In this document: piece by piece, positions 40,401-55,400 of the stretch
Layout: every line of letters begins with the position of its first letter
Numbering within the stretch: the stretch's first letter is position 1
NCBI GenBank assembly: GCA_021234535.1
Contig: SFZH01000008.1
Coordinates: 5,022,001 to 5,086,000, forward strand
Reading direction: 5' to 3'
DNA: 64,000 bases
DNA from: Stichopus chloronotus
Taxonomy: Eukaryota > Echinodermata > Holothuroidea > Aspidochirotida > Stichopodidae
Notes under the pieces: model-generated
The model's input: only the letters and a program-made list of their open reading frames with translations
Told to the model about the DNA's origin: nothing
Database searches by the model: none
Program-made: the position numbers and the translations under genes

Positions 40401-43400
40401 TTCATCCTTGCAAATACAACAAGAGAGAAGAATTTCAAGGGTAATGAGATTTAATTTACATATCAGAGGTCCTTCTGTGTGTTCTCCCTTGTCTGTTTTT
40501 GTACATGATTAATTTTCTGAAACACATTTTGGCTCTTTAGTTTTTGCCACTTTTTTTTCTTAGTCCATTTTATCTTCTTGCGCCACAACCATTGGTCTGG
40601 CATTCACAGGACACGCTTTATCAGCTCCAGTGCCCCCCCCCCCCCCGCAGCTCCATCGTCTCATACACTCAGTTACACATTAACTGCTTTACATTACTAC
40701 AGTTCATATGTGAAATGTTCAAAAATGGTGTGACCTGCCCACAGTTTTAAATAGTTCCAAGCCATCTGATTGGTTTAAATTAGACTGTCAATTCCAGGAA
40801 CTTATGCTAAATTAGAGTTGCTCTGACACAATTGATAAACATCAGCACTTTTACCACACATCTAGTTGATAAACATGTCAAACAATGAGATTCACAACTA
40901 AATTTCACAGTGAGTGGAATGCACAGATGTGGCTCTGGGATGAAATTACAGTGCTTGTATAAACTGCAGAAACATTTTGCATGTTGGCTCTTCAAAAGTG
41001 TAATGACTGTTATGCAAAAGGAGAAGTAATTTTGACCAAGTTTGTTATCACATTACACCAAGACCCATCCAACAGTCTCATCACTAATTAACATGTATAC
41101 AAACTACTTCAGAATCAAATCATTTCAGCAACCTAAACTGTCAGGAAAATGTTGCTGGTTGACAGCACATCCTAAAGCAATATACGATTTAATCAAACAT
41201 GTATATGTGTCCCAAACTACACAAATTATGTCCAATCTCAAGTAAATTCAAGTTTAAAATTCTTACTTACATGAGTATCTCCCTAATGAGTAACATACTG
41301 GCAAAGCCTGCTCTAAATCTGGCCTACAAATAAATTTCCAAATAATTGTTGCACACTCATATGAGTACACACCAGGCAAAAACTACAAACAAAACTTGCT
41401 TAACTATCTCATATTTAATCAATATCATTCAATACCATCTTTTCTATGTTTTAAAAGCTTTCAGTGTAATAAGGGGGCCCAACCCTCCATTAAAAAAAAA
41501 ATTGAGTCATAATTTCTTGAACATTATTTCTCATTTCTGCATATCTTCCAATGCTCTTTTTCATGCCCTGCCTGTGAATGACCTCATGAAGACCTTCCTG
41601 ATTCTTTCTCTCCTTTGGCTCCATATCACATCATCTGCTAAAAGGATTTACTTAGAATGTGATTTTGTTAAGCAAGGGGGGAGGGGAGGAGGGATTTTAA
41701 TGAATGAGTAATATGTACATGCATAAACTATTTACATTCAACTGGAGGGATACGGTCAAGTGTGTTTTTTTTATCCATATGGATATGGAGAAATTAACAT
41801 TAAGCACTGAACTGGCATTATTTTACAAAAGAGACATAAATTTCTCTTCTCGTTACAACTACAACTAGAAAGCCAAAAGGCTTAGTGATTCCTTGCCTCA
41901 TGATATATATTGTAACAAACATGAATCGCCCACATGACAAGCATGAGATCCCACACAGTTATCCTCCTTGAGATACCATCTTAGTAAGGTCAAAACCTTT
42001 TGAAATCTCGTGACCCAAAATGACCTTTCACCTCCACTTAAAACAATAGGGATCACCTACCCTATATGGCCATCAACATGCTAAATATGAACAATTCACA
42101 AACTAAGTATAAGATCCCTCTTATTTATCACCCTTAAAATATCATGCATACAAGGTTTTGACCTTTTGTCACCCCAAATAACCTTTGACCTACACAAACA
42201 TGAGAAAACTCCCAAACGGATATGATGCTGCAGGGGAACAAATTATATTTTGTCGTGTCTAATAACTTGATAAAAAGGTAAACATGTTTATTTAATCAAA
42301 ATTATAGCACTTTATTTTGTCGAGTTACAGCTATTGGTGGCAGCTCTTTCGTATTTGATTTTTTGGTATGACGCCCTTCCCAATGGCTATGAGGTCCTTG
42401 AAAATTAGCAAAAACTGATATTCCTATTAAACAAGAATCTAGCATGACTTGCAATTTTGCCTTTAGTCTACTTAAAGACACAACACACAGTACAAGTTTC
42501 CCTGGTTTGATACACAGTAGTCATTGGTTCAAAGCTTACCTGAACTACTGTAAAGTGAAATAGGGCGTTTAGAATACATCAACATGGCATACAAAGAAAT
42601 TCGCCTTAACCATTGTTAAACCATTCAGTCTCATCAATAAATATCTGTAAAAGCTTCATCTCCTCAAAACATTATGTACGTGATGAGTAACGGATGCATC
42701 ATTTGAATTTTAAAAAGTTTGGGTGAACAAATTATTGTTGAGCAACAAATAGCTAAATTTCTGATCTGTGAGAATCTTCTTCCTTGAAAATAAGGCTACT
42801 GTAATTCGTTATTTTGAATAATCTATCATTCTATGTCCACAAATAATGGTTTTAAAAATATGGTTGTTTTCTGTAAAACAAACGCCCTATTTACCTTTAG
42901 GGGCTAAACAGAGACACTGTTTATGCAGTAAATGGTTAAGTCCATTGAGCACCTGGCTCAACAGACTGTATGATTTATTCTGGACATTGTGGTTTCTACT
43001 GGCAGTCAACTGTGATAAATTATGTCAGATAACAGTGACCAATTTGAACAGAGGGGGGTCAGTTACAATTTGATTCATTCAATTAAGCAATCACAGTTCA
43101 TGCACGCTCAAGGGTATTTGATCCAAATGATCAGTAATTTAGTTCTTTTTATAAAGCTAATAACCCATGGTATATTTAATCAATTCCAATTTACAATTCA
43201 TGCATGCTCACATGTCCTTATGAGGATAGTAGCATAAGGTTAATCTTTGATACCAAATTTAATGTTGTCTTCATCTTTTCTTTATGGTCATCGAAGAGAC
43301 TATGTTGGTATGTCCTAAAAGAAGTTCTCAAGTCAACAAGAGGATTCTACATTACAAGTATAAAATTCACTAGAAGGACCGTTCTTTAAATATTGTAGAT

Positions 43401-46400
43401 TCAAGTTTTTCACATTCTGACCTCCCATGACCCCAAATGACCTTTCACCTCTGCCAAAAAAAATAAGGATCATCTACTCGATGTGGGCAATCCACACACT
43501 AACTATGAGATCTCCCACATTTACCGTTCTGGAGATATCGTGTTTACATGCAATTTTCAAGGTATTTACCTTTTGACCTCTGGTGACCCTTGTACTCAAT
43601 AAAATACACCTACCCACTTCATATGACATCTGCTCAAGCTTCTCTTCTTGAGATATCGTGTTTACATGGTTTTCACAATTTGACCTCTGTTGACCCCAAA
43701 TGACCTTTGACCTCCACTGAAAACGATAGGATTCCTTTACTCAACATGGTGCAACTTCATACTAAACATGAGATTTCTACAAGCTTCCTTTCTTGAGATA
43801 TCGTGTTTACAAGGTTTTCACAATTTGACCCCTATTGACCCCAAATGACCTTTGACCTCCACCAAAAACAGTAGGGATCATCTACTCAGTATGGGCAATC
43901 TACATGCCAAGTATGAGATCACTCAGAGTTACGCTTCTTGAGATATCGTGTTTACAAGCAGGCGTCACACACGCACATACATACATACACACACACACAC
44001 ACGCGACATCACCATCGCATAGATTCCTCTGCCTTCGGCAAGGAATCAAAAAGCCACTGTCAGTTTAATCATTGAGTTCCATGTGGACAAAAGACCCAAT
44101 GCCCTATCCAGAATGCAATTATGCAGATAAACTTATGACCAAAATAGTAAGATGCAACAAACTTTGGATGGTAACATGGGAATCAGCATGCATATTGCAT
44201 GAGCACATGAACGTAAATACGGCCTATACTATAACTCCATCGAAAGAAAGGTTTCTGTTATACAGACAAATTCAACATGGTTTTAATTGACTAACTTAAC
44301 AAATCAACTACAATATGAGCTAATCAATAAAAATGAACTACTCTAAACTAGTAAATGTGAGACTATGTAATGCTTTTGGTAGTATTGACAATTAAGAATG
44401 TTGCTTTCATGTTGATAACTCACAGCAAAGACCATTGATTGAAGAGATCAATACACCTAGTACAAAATACCTTCCACAGTTTTCTTGTGATAGCAATTCC
44501 TTTGTGATATCAAATTTTTTGTGAGATCACAATTTCAGTGGTATTGCATTGAGAAAGCAACATGTTACAGACACAATTAGACACGCCATCATGATCCGAA
44601 AGGCAGGTAAGCAGTAAAAACATTCCCAAGAAGTTAACAGGTTTTTCACGGTTTGAAGTTCTGTCAACCTCAGAAATGACAAATGATTTCTGTTCCATTG
44701 CTATCTTGAGCAATATCATCCATTTACAAAAAGACACAGGGACAAACATGAATATAGCATGATCATAACAATCTAGGAAAAAAAGTTATTGACATTATCC
44801 TGTTTTTTCCTATTTTGTTTTCACCGTAAGTTCTAGCTGAATTTTTCACCATTCAGATGAACAGTAATCATGAATACCATGACAAACATAGTATCATACA
44901 TGTACACAGTTTACAAGCTTTTTTCTCTGGAATTCACATTGGCTCTTCTGAATTCATGCATTCATAGTGTTGCTGTGCCACAGGCATGAATATTCCATAA
45001 AAGCTGCACATAATTCCCTTGGGGTAAATTACCACCCCCTGTTCAACCCAAGGTCGATCTACAGAAATGATTAGATCATAGTCACATTATGGACAAATCA
45101 AATAAAAGTAATGAACTTTCACACCAGCATTCTGAGTACCATGGCATGTCAATTTTTCCAAGGATACAGCTACCATCAGTAACAGATCATACTTGATCTC
45201 TCTTTACTTGTATTGAATCACTATTAAACTCACAGCAGGATCTACACAAAGCAAACTGTCTATTATGGCAAAACAGGCAAGTAAAATATACTACAAACCT
45301 CAATGCAAACACTTGTAAGAAACAGTTGGGAAAGGCAGCCAGGACTATACAAGAACATCCATTAGCCAGTCATATCACTTCATGGTCTCCTTCCAGTTTT
45401 AATAATCTGACTATATCCAGCTATAGTAATGACTGACAACTGAAATCTGCTATTGTGAGTAGTGAAAATGTGATGTACTAAAGCCAGGAACAACAATGAC
45501 CAAAAATGTGACTGCAAGTTAGTGACAGTAATGACTGTGACTTGAAGTCAACATAGTAATGAATACAAACTATGCCTCTAGCAACTTACGTTCTCCATTC
45601 AGTCCATTAGAGTAAACCAAGGTTCCATCTTCCATCGTGGGCATTTCTTTATTCCTGAGAGTTGAAGTACAAACAATGTCTGATGATAATTGTGCATTTA
45701 ACAGTAGCTTTGGTTTTTTTTTTTTTTTCAGAGTTGCAAATTGATCTGCTTTGCTCTACATATTTTAACAAATCCATCACATGGCCAACAGTGCGGAGGA
45801 ACTTGCTTACCACGACAGACTATAATATAGTATATAAAGGTGAGTGTGAATTCCCACTACTGACAAATTTCTTTTTTACTCCTCACCTAGTAGAATAGGT
45901 GACACCCCTATATTTGGACACCCCCATGCTCCGATAGACCTAAGTTCCGACACACCTATATTCTGACAGCAGGGGTGTTTATAAAGACCCTCTGGATCCA
46001 ATGGACATGCAGCAGTGTTTTGTCGAAAAACCAATGGTATCACAATCTGAATTGTAGAAGCTCTCTCTGGCCATTAGCGCAAATATTTGCAACTGAACAA
46101 GTACACAACATACTATATGCGATGCAATTTCATGCTATTTATTGATGCTGTTACCTTCCATCACTGAAGTCTTATAAACTGTGTGTTGAAACTTTACAGT
46201 AAGCCCTACATAATATGATCAATGCATCATAACCAGGTCTGACATAATGGGTGTATCAACATAGGAGTATTGGAACATGAGGCTGTAACCAATAGAATAA
46301 ACAAAAAACCCCCACGTTATTGCGGTTTTGATGATTGTAAATCTGACATACTGCATAAGGTGAGGCTGTGCAACATGCTTGGTCTTTGAGTGTATGTTAC

Positions 46401-49400
46401 AGTAATATATTGTGTCACAATTACACTGGAACAATCAACTATATATAAAACAACATTTGCTAACTTAAGATGATGACTGATAGGTATCATAATTCAGCAT
46501 GCACACCTGCATCTTAAATGAGATATATGTCAAAGCTTCCTGTCTTGCGATTCCATGTGCACATTGCCCCCTTGTTTGACCCAAATTGTCTGCAACAAAT
46601 AGGCATTTGTATTCAATATTGAATTCGCCACTTCACCCACACAACAAATATAAGATCAGTACAAGCTTTCTCACTTGAGATATCATGTTTGAAAGGGTTT
46701 CACTATTTGACCACTGTTGACCTTGAATGACAGACCTAAAGCAAAAACTCAGTTAAGTAACTTCTGCAAAGTTAAGACAACATCTGTCCAAGCAGGGAGT
46801 CTCTAGCAACTCCCTGGTCCAAGCTTCTCTTCTTAAAAGAAAAGGATTTTACTACTTGATCACTGCTCACCCCAAGTATTACCCTTTGACTTCCACCAAA
46901 AATTATATACACTTATACTCAATGAGGTACAGCCACACACCATCAGAGGGATCCAACTTTCCCTCTTAGGATATCATGTTCTCAACTTTTCAACAATTTA
47001 ACCCCTGTTGACCCCACTTGACTTTTGACCTGTACCAAAAGTGAAAGGCTTCTTGTACTCAATGTGGTACATCTACATAGCAAATATGAATTTTATCTAA
47101 GTTTCCCTTCTAAGATATGTTTATCTTTTTTCAGACATTTTATGCTTGCACATCACATCATGATTTATTATAAATACTTACTTTTCATATAAGATCAATG
47201 GGTCTGCTCAATAACCAGTTATGAAGATGACTGTTTAATGGCATTGATAATGAGGTAACATATTAATGTATATAAGCTGTTTGACATACTAGGATTACAT
47301 AGGCAACTATGTGTACTTTTTTTTTGGCTTATTATACTTCTCAAGTCCTGAATTTTGGGGAGACACATAGCTAAAGCTAACTAACCAATGACAGAGTTCT
47401 GGTTCTGAAAAGACAATTAAACAGATGCATAAACATTGAAACAATATGACCTATGTGACAGATATTAATCAGTCTGAGCAAAAGCACTATACTTGAGATA
47501 AGGACAGGATGGGGGAAGTTGATAGTAGCCTAATTTAGTGCTGGGAATGAAATCACCTGATCATCGCTTATATTCAACTAAAAACATCAATTTATCAAAT
47601 ATCCCAAGAAATTTATGTGAAAACACATAGCGAGGTAAGGAATTCATTCAAAAAGGGACAAGTACACGCTTCCTCAATCCAAATTCTCGGTGGTGCTGAT
47701 ATGATACCAAGACAAGTTTACTATGAGGTTCTACTACCACTGATGAAGGAATAAAAAACATACTAACTTGGAGTTTTTTCAAGAGAAATAAAAGAATTCA
47801 CCGGGTAGATAAAATTAAAAATCTCATAAAACAACAATAGCATTTCTCCCTCTCTCGGGGAAAACCATACATAAACATAATAGCACGTTTGGAATGTATG
47901 GATCTTACAAAATTTTTAATTTCTTTTTCATTGGTATATTGCATTGTCAGAAACTTGTGATGTTACACCAGCTGCACTAATTGATCATCCGTTGTATTTC
48001 TTTGCAACCTTGATCACCTTACAAAAAAACATGATAGTTTTAAAGTTGTGATCTATATTTTCACAACATTTCCAGATCAAGCTACAATAAAGCCAAGCTA
48101 CATTTTACTGTCAAATTTTAAGGTCAAACATCTATTTCAATGAGTAGCAAAAACTTTCAGCAGTAATTTGCTGATGTTACCTGGCATTCTGTAACTTTAC
48201 AAAAACTGAAAATCTTCCTTAACCAGAGAAGTGTCCTTCTTCAATCAGCAATATCTCAAGTTATGAACAAAAAATTGGAACGAGGTTTGATGTGCCTGCA
48301 GTGAAAAATGTGTTTTCTTTCATTTATGATCCCCCTTCAGATGTTCAAGGAATCCTTTGGCCTGTAACCGTAACGAGAACCCTTAAAGTGATTGTGTAAC
48401 GAAAACCAGAAGAATGAGATTATGTTTGATCTCAACTTTTTCTTTATTTTTTAATGTACATGTGAGGTTGAATATGGTAGAAGTACATCTTTCACTGAAC
48501 GAAAATGACAGTAACTACTTTCAAAAGCGAAGAGGTTGGCATAACATTCATCTTTGAAAATTAATGGTTCTTACTAAGAAGGCCTACATAATGAATATGC
48601 AACAGGAAAGGTCTCTTTGGTATATCAAAAACACACTTCTCAAGTAATCGCTCCTTGGTCGGTATCAGGAATTGCAGCCACAGTGAAAAGAAGCACTATC
48701 TTTACAAATAAGCTATAAACTGATCATATCAGGTGGTGTCAGTAATCCTGAATTGTTTTGACTAACTGAATATTCAACACTACTACAGTTTACTCCCGAC
48801 TGGCTTGTTCAAAGAAGAACAAGGTTAATTTGAATGAAAACTGCCAGCTACTACATTATCGTACTTTACACTTTTTGTCATTATGTTAGAAGAATTTGAA
48901 ATCATTTGGCAGAATTAAACACCTGAATCCTATTTATTTTCCCAAATTATCTGAAGGTGCACTTAAAAGTCTTACAAACTTTTGGACAGGAAATTTCCAT
49001 GTTGCTTACTCTTGTGTCAATCACCCTAGAACTTTCTCGAGAACATACATATTAAACAACCCTACACATAAATGGGTAAAAACTGGATAGTTCTTATCTT
49101 AAAGACAAGAGTTACTTCCAGAACCTATAATCCTGGATGATTTTGATGATACAAACCAGATAAATTCATTTCATGTATTTATTCTAACCAGCGACCATTA
49201 AATATACTGTTCATTATTTGCAAAAGAGAAAAAGTAGCCTTTTGGGGGAGAAAACAAATAAATGCCATGCAGTCTTGCAATGATGAAATTTCTGACATTA
49301 TATAGGAAGGCCATACTTTGAAATTATGCTAATTGATGATGACGATGATGATATCTATGATTCTTCTAAATCCTTTGTGACTTTTTTCAAGGTCTAAAAC

Positions 49401-52400
49401 AAATGACATACTTCTAGGAGAATGACAATTTACAGCACTGTATCAAAACATCCTGTTTTACAACAGTCTTTCAGCAGATCAAAACCTGATCCTTCTACGA
49501 CAAATGTCATCTGGAAAAATACACAATTACTAATTTAAAATCTTCAGGGAAATCTAAAGAAGCAGTTGCGTCTTGGAGACATAATACAAAGACAGAGATC
49601 TGCCACAACCTTAAGGTAATCAAGGAGAAGTTTCCTTGGGGAACACACCAATCGACCGCACGGCTAAAACCCTCCACAAGCACTATGAGCCTCTCTGAGT
49701 CACCATCAATTCTTGCAGGCCCCCCTTGAGTACTTCCTAAAGATTACATAAATAAGTGTCATGTCAAACCTTGCTACAGTTTCCTTTGCCAAGAGGAGAA
49801 AATTGTATAAATCAGATGAAGAGGAAGGGAGAAAAAGGATGCCATCACTGCTATTACCATGATCAGCTTTAACATCAGCATTCATTAATAACACAGCTTG
49901 CAGTATATATAACATACCAGTCAAATCTTAACCAGCTGTGAAAGGATGAGGATAGCACACACAGCTGAATAATCAACAAACCACTCAATTCAAGCCGTCC
50001 AACTGTTTGAAGAACCCATAACTTTGAACAATGATAATCTAAAAGCTGCTTAATTATACATACAGTAATATAAAACACAGCAAAATATGACCCACTTAAA
50101 AGGAAGTTTCAACTCTGACATGCTAGATGATCAGAATAATAAAGAGACACAATTATATGCAGCAGCGTACATTTAATAAAAGCACACATTTAAGTAAATG
50201 TAATCATCTTTTAAAATTTTCTTTCCATGTTATCCTCCCAATTTTTTTGATCATTATGCATGATACTTTCATAATTTCCTCTGGCATTTAACACACAAAA
50301 AAAACTATCACTTCACAAATGTCTTCGAGCATTTTCATGTGGTCAGAGATTGAAGTAACTACAACTGTAACAGTCTACAGGTTTGGACCTTCTTTGTTCA
50401 AATGAGGAGTTAAGTACTAATTTCACAAAACAATTCAAAGAATTTAGCAACATTTTGTACAAAACCCTGTTCAGTATCTCAGATAAATACAAGAAATATG
50501 ATACATCTTTGTCTAATAGATAGTCTATATTAGAAGTGAAAAAATCATGCTGGTTCCTGCACTCTCAAGGGAATCAACCTTCATCCTTTTCCATGACTTT
50601 CCCAGGACCAAGTAAAAAATTCCCAGGACATTCCTTCTGACATCTCGCGTAAAAGCATAAAGTTTTCAACCATAACAAGCAAAACTGAGAGTAATATGAG
50701 GTGAAGGGAATAATAAATTTTGTACTGCAAGTGAAGTAACATTTTGACATAAGTGTGAAAGAACAATGTCACTTAAAGAAATTTCAATGACTTTTCCAGG
50801 CCTTGGGATACTTTTCCAAATTTTCATGACCTTTTCAGGTTTGCCATGACCATGTGAACCCTGTCAACACCATTTAAAGCTAACCAATGATTGTCCCCTT
50901 TGAGATATTTGACTATAGGAGATAAAGTTGCAATGAAATTAGGGAATTTCTTAACCTACATTGCCTAAGGACTCATGATCTACTCCACCACGACTGACTG
51001 CAGATCTATACATATTTATTCAACTTTCTCAATGATTCTCATTAAAAGCAAGGTACTGTACATTATCTGCTCATATCATAAGTAATTCCAAAACCAAACA
51101 TTCAGATAACTCCTAAGAATCTGCCTAAACCCAAACCACCTTACCAGCATGGCAACTTTAACCTTTGCAATCTGTTTTTTTTTTTTTATTTAGTACTGAT
51201 TTCAAAACATTGTAACAATAAAGTTACTTGCTGAAAATAATCTATAAACAACAACACTGAAACAAAAGGTGCAGATAAATGTGGCAGAATCAGTGAGCAA
51301 ACATCTAGCAGAATAAATAATTCTTTTAAAATTAAAACATGGAATAAAAACATGAAGTAATAATAAAACACTATCGGTAAAAATCCAGACTGTGTGTTTC
51401 AATGACACCAGGGCAGCATGAAAACTGTAAATCAACAACGAATAGGAAAAATGACTTATGGACAACACAAAACATGAAAGGACGTAGGTAAATTTATTTG
51501 TGCACTGTGCATGCATGACTACTTTGAACTGCTTGTATGAACTCGGAAAGTCTACTGTGGATTAATAGTAACAAAAAAAAAAGTGAATGAGAGATGATGA
51601 CCAAAGTTTTCTATCACAAGTTTAAAGGTTTCATAATTCAAGTGGTTGGAGAGCAGTTTTCTTGCAAATCCAAGCAGCAAGTAATTTTTCAAGACCAATC
51701 TGCAGTTACAGACACAGAGGCTACTTTGGACAAATACGATTTCAGTGGTGCAAATCTGACAGATACTTTGCAAATCAAAATCTTGGTAAAAGGTAACGAT
51801 GGTATGAAAAACAACATGAAACAACTGAAGGATAATACCCCCATTGTGGCTCAACCCGAAGCAATTTCCAGTTTGTCTACGTGTTCACTTGCATAGTGTA
51901 CCATAAATGTTGGATGGTGGAAAGGGGGGGAGGGAGCATTCTGATCTCACATAATGATAGGCATGGGAATGTTTGATAAATGTCAGTTAGAAAACTGTTA
52001 AGCTATGACTGAGCTTACTTGCCACTTCCCAAACAGATAATATTGTTACCTGATAAATTTTGGGTTCAGTCATAATGATCTTCAGAAGTGATCATTTAAG
52101 GCAGGTGCCACATACCATCAATCTGTTTTTTTTTTCAATAATCATAGTAAAAATTTGAAACTGTCAGATTTGATAAATAAATCTGAAGCTGTCAAATATT
52201 TGATAATAGTGCTCTCAGATTAGTCAACCTTGCACTTTATTCTTGCCATTTTGCAAGAAACTGTCACACTGCCCTCCAACACTGTGAAGTGATGAAAACA
52301 TGAAATTTACCTAGGAATAGTGGTAGCAATCTTATAGTACAGCTGCTGGTTGGCTTTCCGTCTACATGTACCGGGAGAAAATGGCGGTGTCAGTTAAAAA

Positions 52401-55400
52401 TGAAAAGTTTCGGGAGAGAAGAATAGGAGAGATTTGAGAAAACGGCAGAAGAGGAGTAGAGGAGTTAAAGGATGACAAGTGGTTATTATGATCATCACTA
52501 AAGGATTTTGAATCTCATGTTTCTAATATGAATGTGGCATTTCCTACATAATGGGGAATGTTGGAAGGTAAGTGAACAGAGAAAATTTCTTTTTCAAAAT
52601 GTTCTCTACGAAGGTGGTGTTAAATGAAGAAAATTCTGTCAGAAATAAGAAAAAAACAATTCTCTTTATGGTTGTCTGTGAGACCATGAATGATTTACAG
52701 TAGAGTCACTGCAACCAACCATTTCCACATATTGCATATTCCATACATCACCTGTCAAATATTTGAATAAGCTCTTAACCATTCCTTACAGTTACCACAA
52801 AGAAAAAAGATAGCTTTAATTGCTGTTTTATTAAGCTGTTGGGGAGAGCTCATGGGCTTTTAATAGTCATGAAGAGAATTCATATAAAAAAAACCACAGA
52901 AATCGCAATGAGAAGAGTAAGCTTTTACATTGAAAATGTTCAATTCAACTTTTGTCTATAACAATTATTCCCAGTGGCTGCAGTTACAGGTAATTGGGTT
53001 TACAGGAGGACCTGCTGGTCTGGAAAATGTTTTTTATAACACTATGAGCAATTTCTTTTCGTATCAGAGCTTTCTCCATGTGCCTTATGCCAGAATCTAC
53101 ATAAAAAAATGCACACTAAATCTTGAATTCCTGAGTCACTTGACAAACCAGTTTAAGTCAAAACCTCCCTTTTCATCATGTTGGTTAATGTGTATACTTT
53201 CAACAAAACCTCCCCTCCTATCAATTAGTCTAATGCAAGTCATGAAGATGATAAGAAAGATAGCAATCATTAGCCTATGTTTAGAATTCACATCTGTTCT
53301 GCAACATCTTACATATCTACCAGGTTTTCATCCTCATATCCTTATACTTACATGACAGGCAATAAAGCTCAGTAAATTTCTGATGTCTTTTACAAAATTG
53401 CTAAACTGTTGTGAATAATAAATATAAATAAATTTAACTCATGTATGCTGCTATAATGCTGTCCTATAGAAAACCAAATTTGCCAAAACCCTAGTCAAGT
53501 CAACATTTTCACCGCTAGGATTAAAATTGAAGCATGGCTTGGAAGCCAGCTGTTGCATGATATAGCAATGCTCAGAAGAAAATGGTGGCAAAAATACTAA
53601 AAATCATTCAAAACAAATCTGCTTTCAAGACAACAACCACTTGTCATTTTAATCTTCTTTCTTCCTCTCTCTTAATAACAAAAATCTACAAATTTTCTGT
53701 GAGTCAAAACTAAAGTGAGCTGTTTGAACTACATGCAGCTAAAACATGCAGTAGGAAAGAACATGCAGAGTACAAAGAAGACAGAGAGAAAAAAAAATAC
53801 AATAAATTGTTCCAGAGAGACCAACATTTAATCAGATATAAAGCTGCTGCCACCTTGACTTGGGAAGATGTGGCCATCTACAAAAATGTAACAGTACTAA
53901 AAGTAATCATGGTTGGCAACTCAAAGGTTTTTCTTCAATTCATTTTTCTCTTTCCTTTTAAGTCATCGTATCTTTCCATCATTTACCATGTTGATTACTT
54001 ATCGTTATTAGTTTACCATCACACAATAACTGCTCAAACTTTGTTGAGTTAAGGGAAGTTGTGTCAGATAGGTAAGAAAGAGTATAAATATTTTTCAGAT
54101 TTTGTATGTTTCTGTTGGTTTTGTTGTTTGAGGGTATTTAATATGAATGACATGGAGACAAGTTGTTATTGATGGAGAGTACTTTGTAATAAATTCAAAG
54201 TTTACCGGTGGAAGCCATTCGAATTGCTCCCCTTTTTCTCTAGGGTTCTCTGTAAGTCCTTGATGGTTTTTCTGGGGTCAAACAAAACAAAAATATCAAC
54301 AAAATGTTCAAGACAACAAGAGGAAAAAAAAACGAACATGCAGAGAAAAAAGAAACAAGCACCATCACAATCCCAGACAAAGACAGTTGAACTTGAAAAA
54401 GAGGACTGTCCCTCCTCTGCCAATTCCTGTTAAAGAGTGATAAGTTGCCACAAGGTGCATTTCAAAAAGGGTCAAGTGCAAGTTACTTACAAAGTCAGAT
54501 ATTCATATATGCCTATTACATGACCTGTACAAACTGCTTCAAGAGCAATTTTCAAAAGGAATTACATACCTCTATTACAAGGAAAACCAACAATTTATTT
54601 TTGCAACTGGTCCTTTCTTTAACGTTATGACTTTCAGGTAAAACAGGATTTACAGAACCACCCTTTCTCTCAGATGAAATGCTAAACAAAAACATCTTAT
54701 TGATCTAATACAAGAGACTATGACTAATAATAGGGATCAAACAACAACACAATGTCCACATGTTTTTTTTTTTTGCAATTTTTGAGAGATTATCAGGTTT
54801 TCATTTCTCCATGTATTGTCAAATGTCATGTGAGTTAGCAGAAAGGAACAGGATGGTGGCAGGAGGGAGAACAGAGAGACAACAATCTAAAGTACACAAG
54901 AATAATATCAAATTTATATATAGAGCCAACCGTCCACCGTTTGTAAAGAATCACATAACATAAAGAAAGGGAAATGCTACAAAAGTGAAAGCCACAGATA
55001 CATGGAAATGTGTAAGCATAACCTACAATCTCCTATCATTCCCTAAACATTCTTCCTTCTGTCAAGAAATTTCTTCTCCTACTATATTTCCACTCCCTTC
55101 CCCCCTCAAAACATGCTACACATATCTATCTTCATGAACAAAGTCACCCATTTTCACAAACCCTCTGTTGCAAATATAGCTGCACCCAAGATCTTCAACT
55201 GTTTTGATCTATCTTTCCTTTAGGCAGTTTATTCACTTCTGTATTAACTTGTGCTGAATTCAAATATTCAGTGTAAGCAGTATGAGGACAGAAAAAAAAA
55301 ATGTATGATGAGAAAGAGAGGAAGATACATTAACAGAAGAAAGTGTAAACAATGGCATTCAGATAAAAAAAAACTGAAAGAAGTAAAACTACAATGAAAA

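Larger units (their letters stand above)
38446..45589 (-). other. Eph intron between juxtamembrane exons 2 and 3 (7.1 kb)
   Basis: Dominated by ~145-bp repeats in at least four blocks (38588-39404, 39590-40345, 41940-42205, 43402-43956), each with or near CA/CATA microsatellite or hairpin modules. 40350-41860, 42206-43400 and 44050-45589 show nothing recognisable. Confidence 0.8.
45655..54205 (-). other. Eph intron between juxtamembrane exons 1 and 2 (8.6 kb)
   Basis: It contains a foldback element (45898-46290) and diverged repeat-B units (about 46310-47110). 47110-54205 is AT-rich with short ORFs only on both strands and no recognised element or gene. Confidence 0.8.

Noticed and set aside
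51552..51896. Overlapping 100-residue ORFs on both strands in an Eph intron
   Set aside because: No domain resemblance, no conserved motif, and both strands open equally; treated as chance in a long intron.
52930..53355. 141-residue + ORF
   Set aside because: No recognisable family, lies inside a long intron, and ends without any exon or promoter signal.
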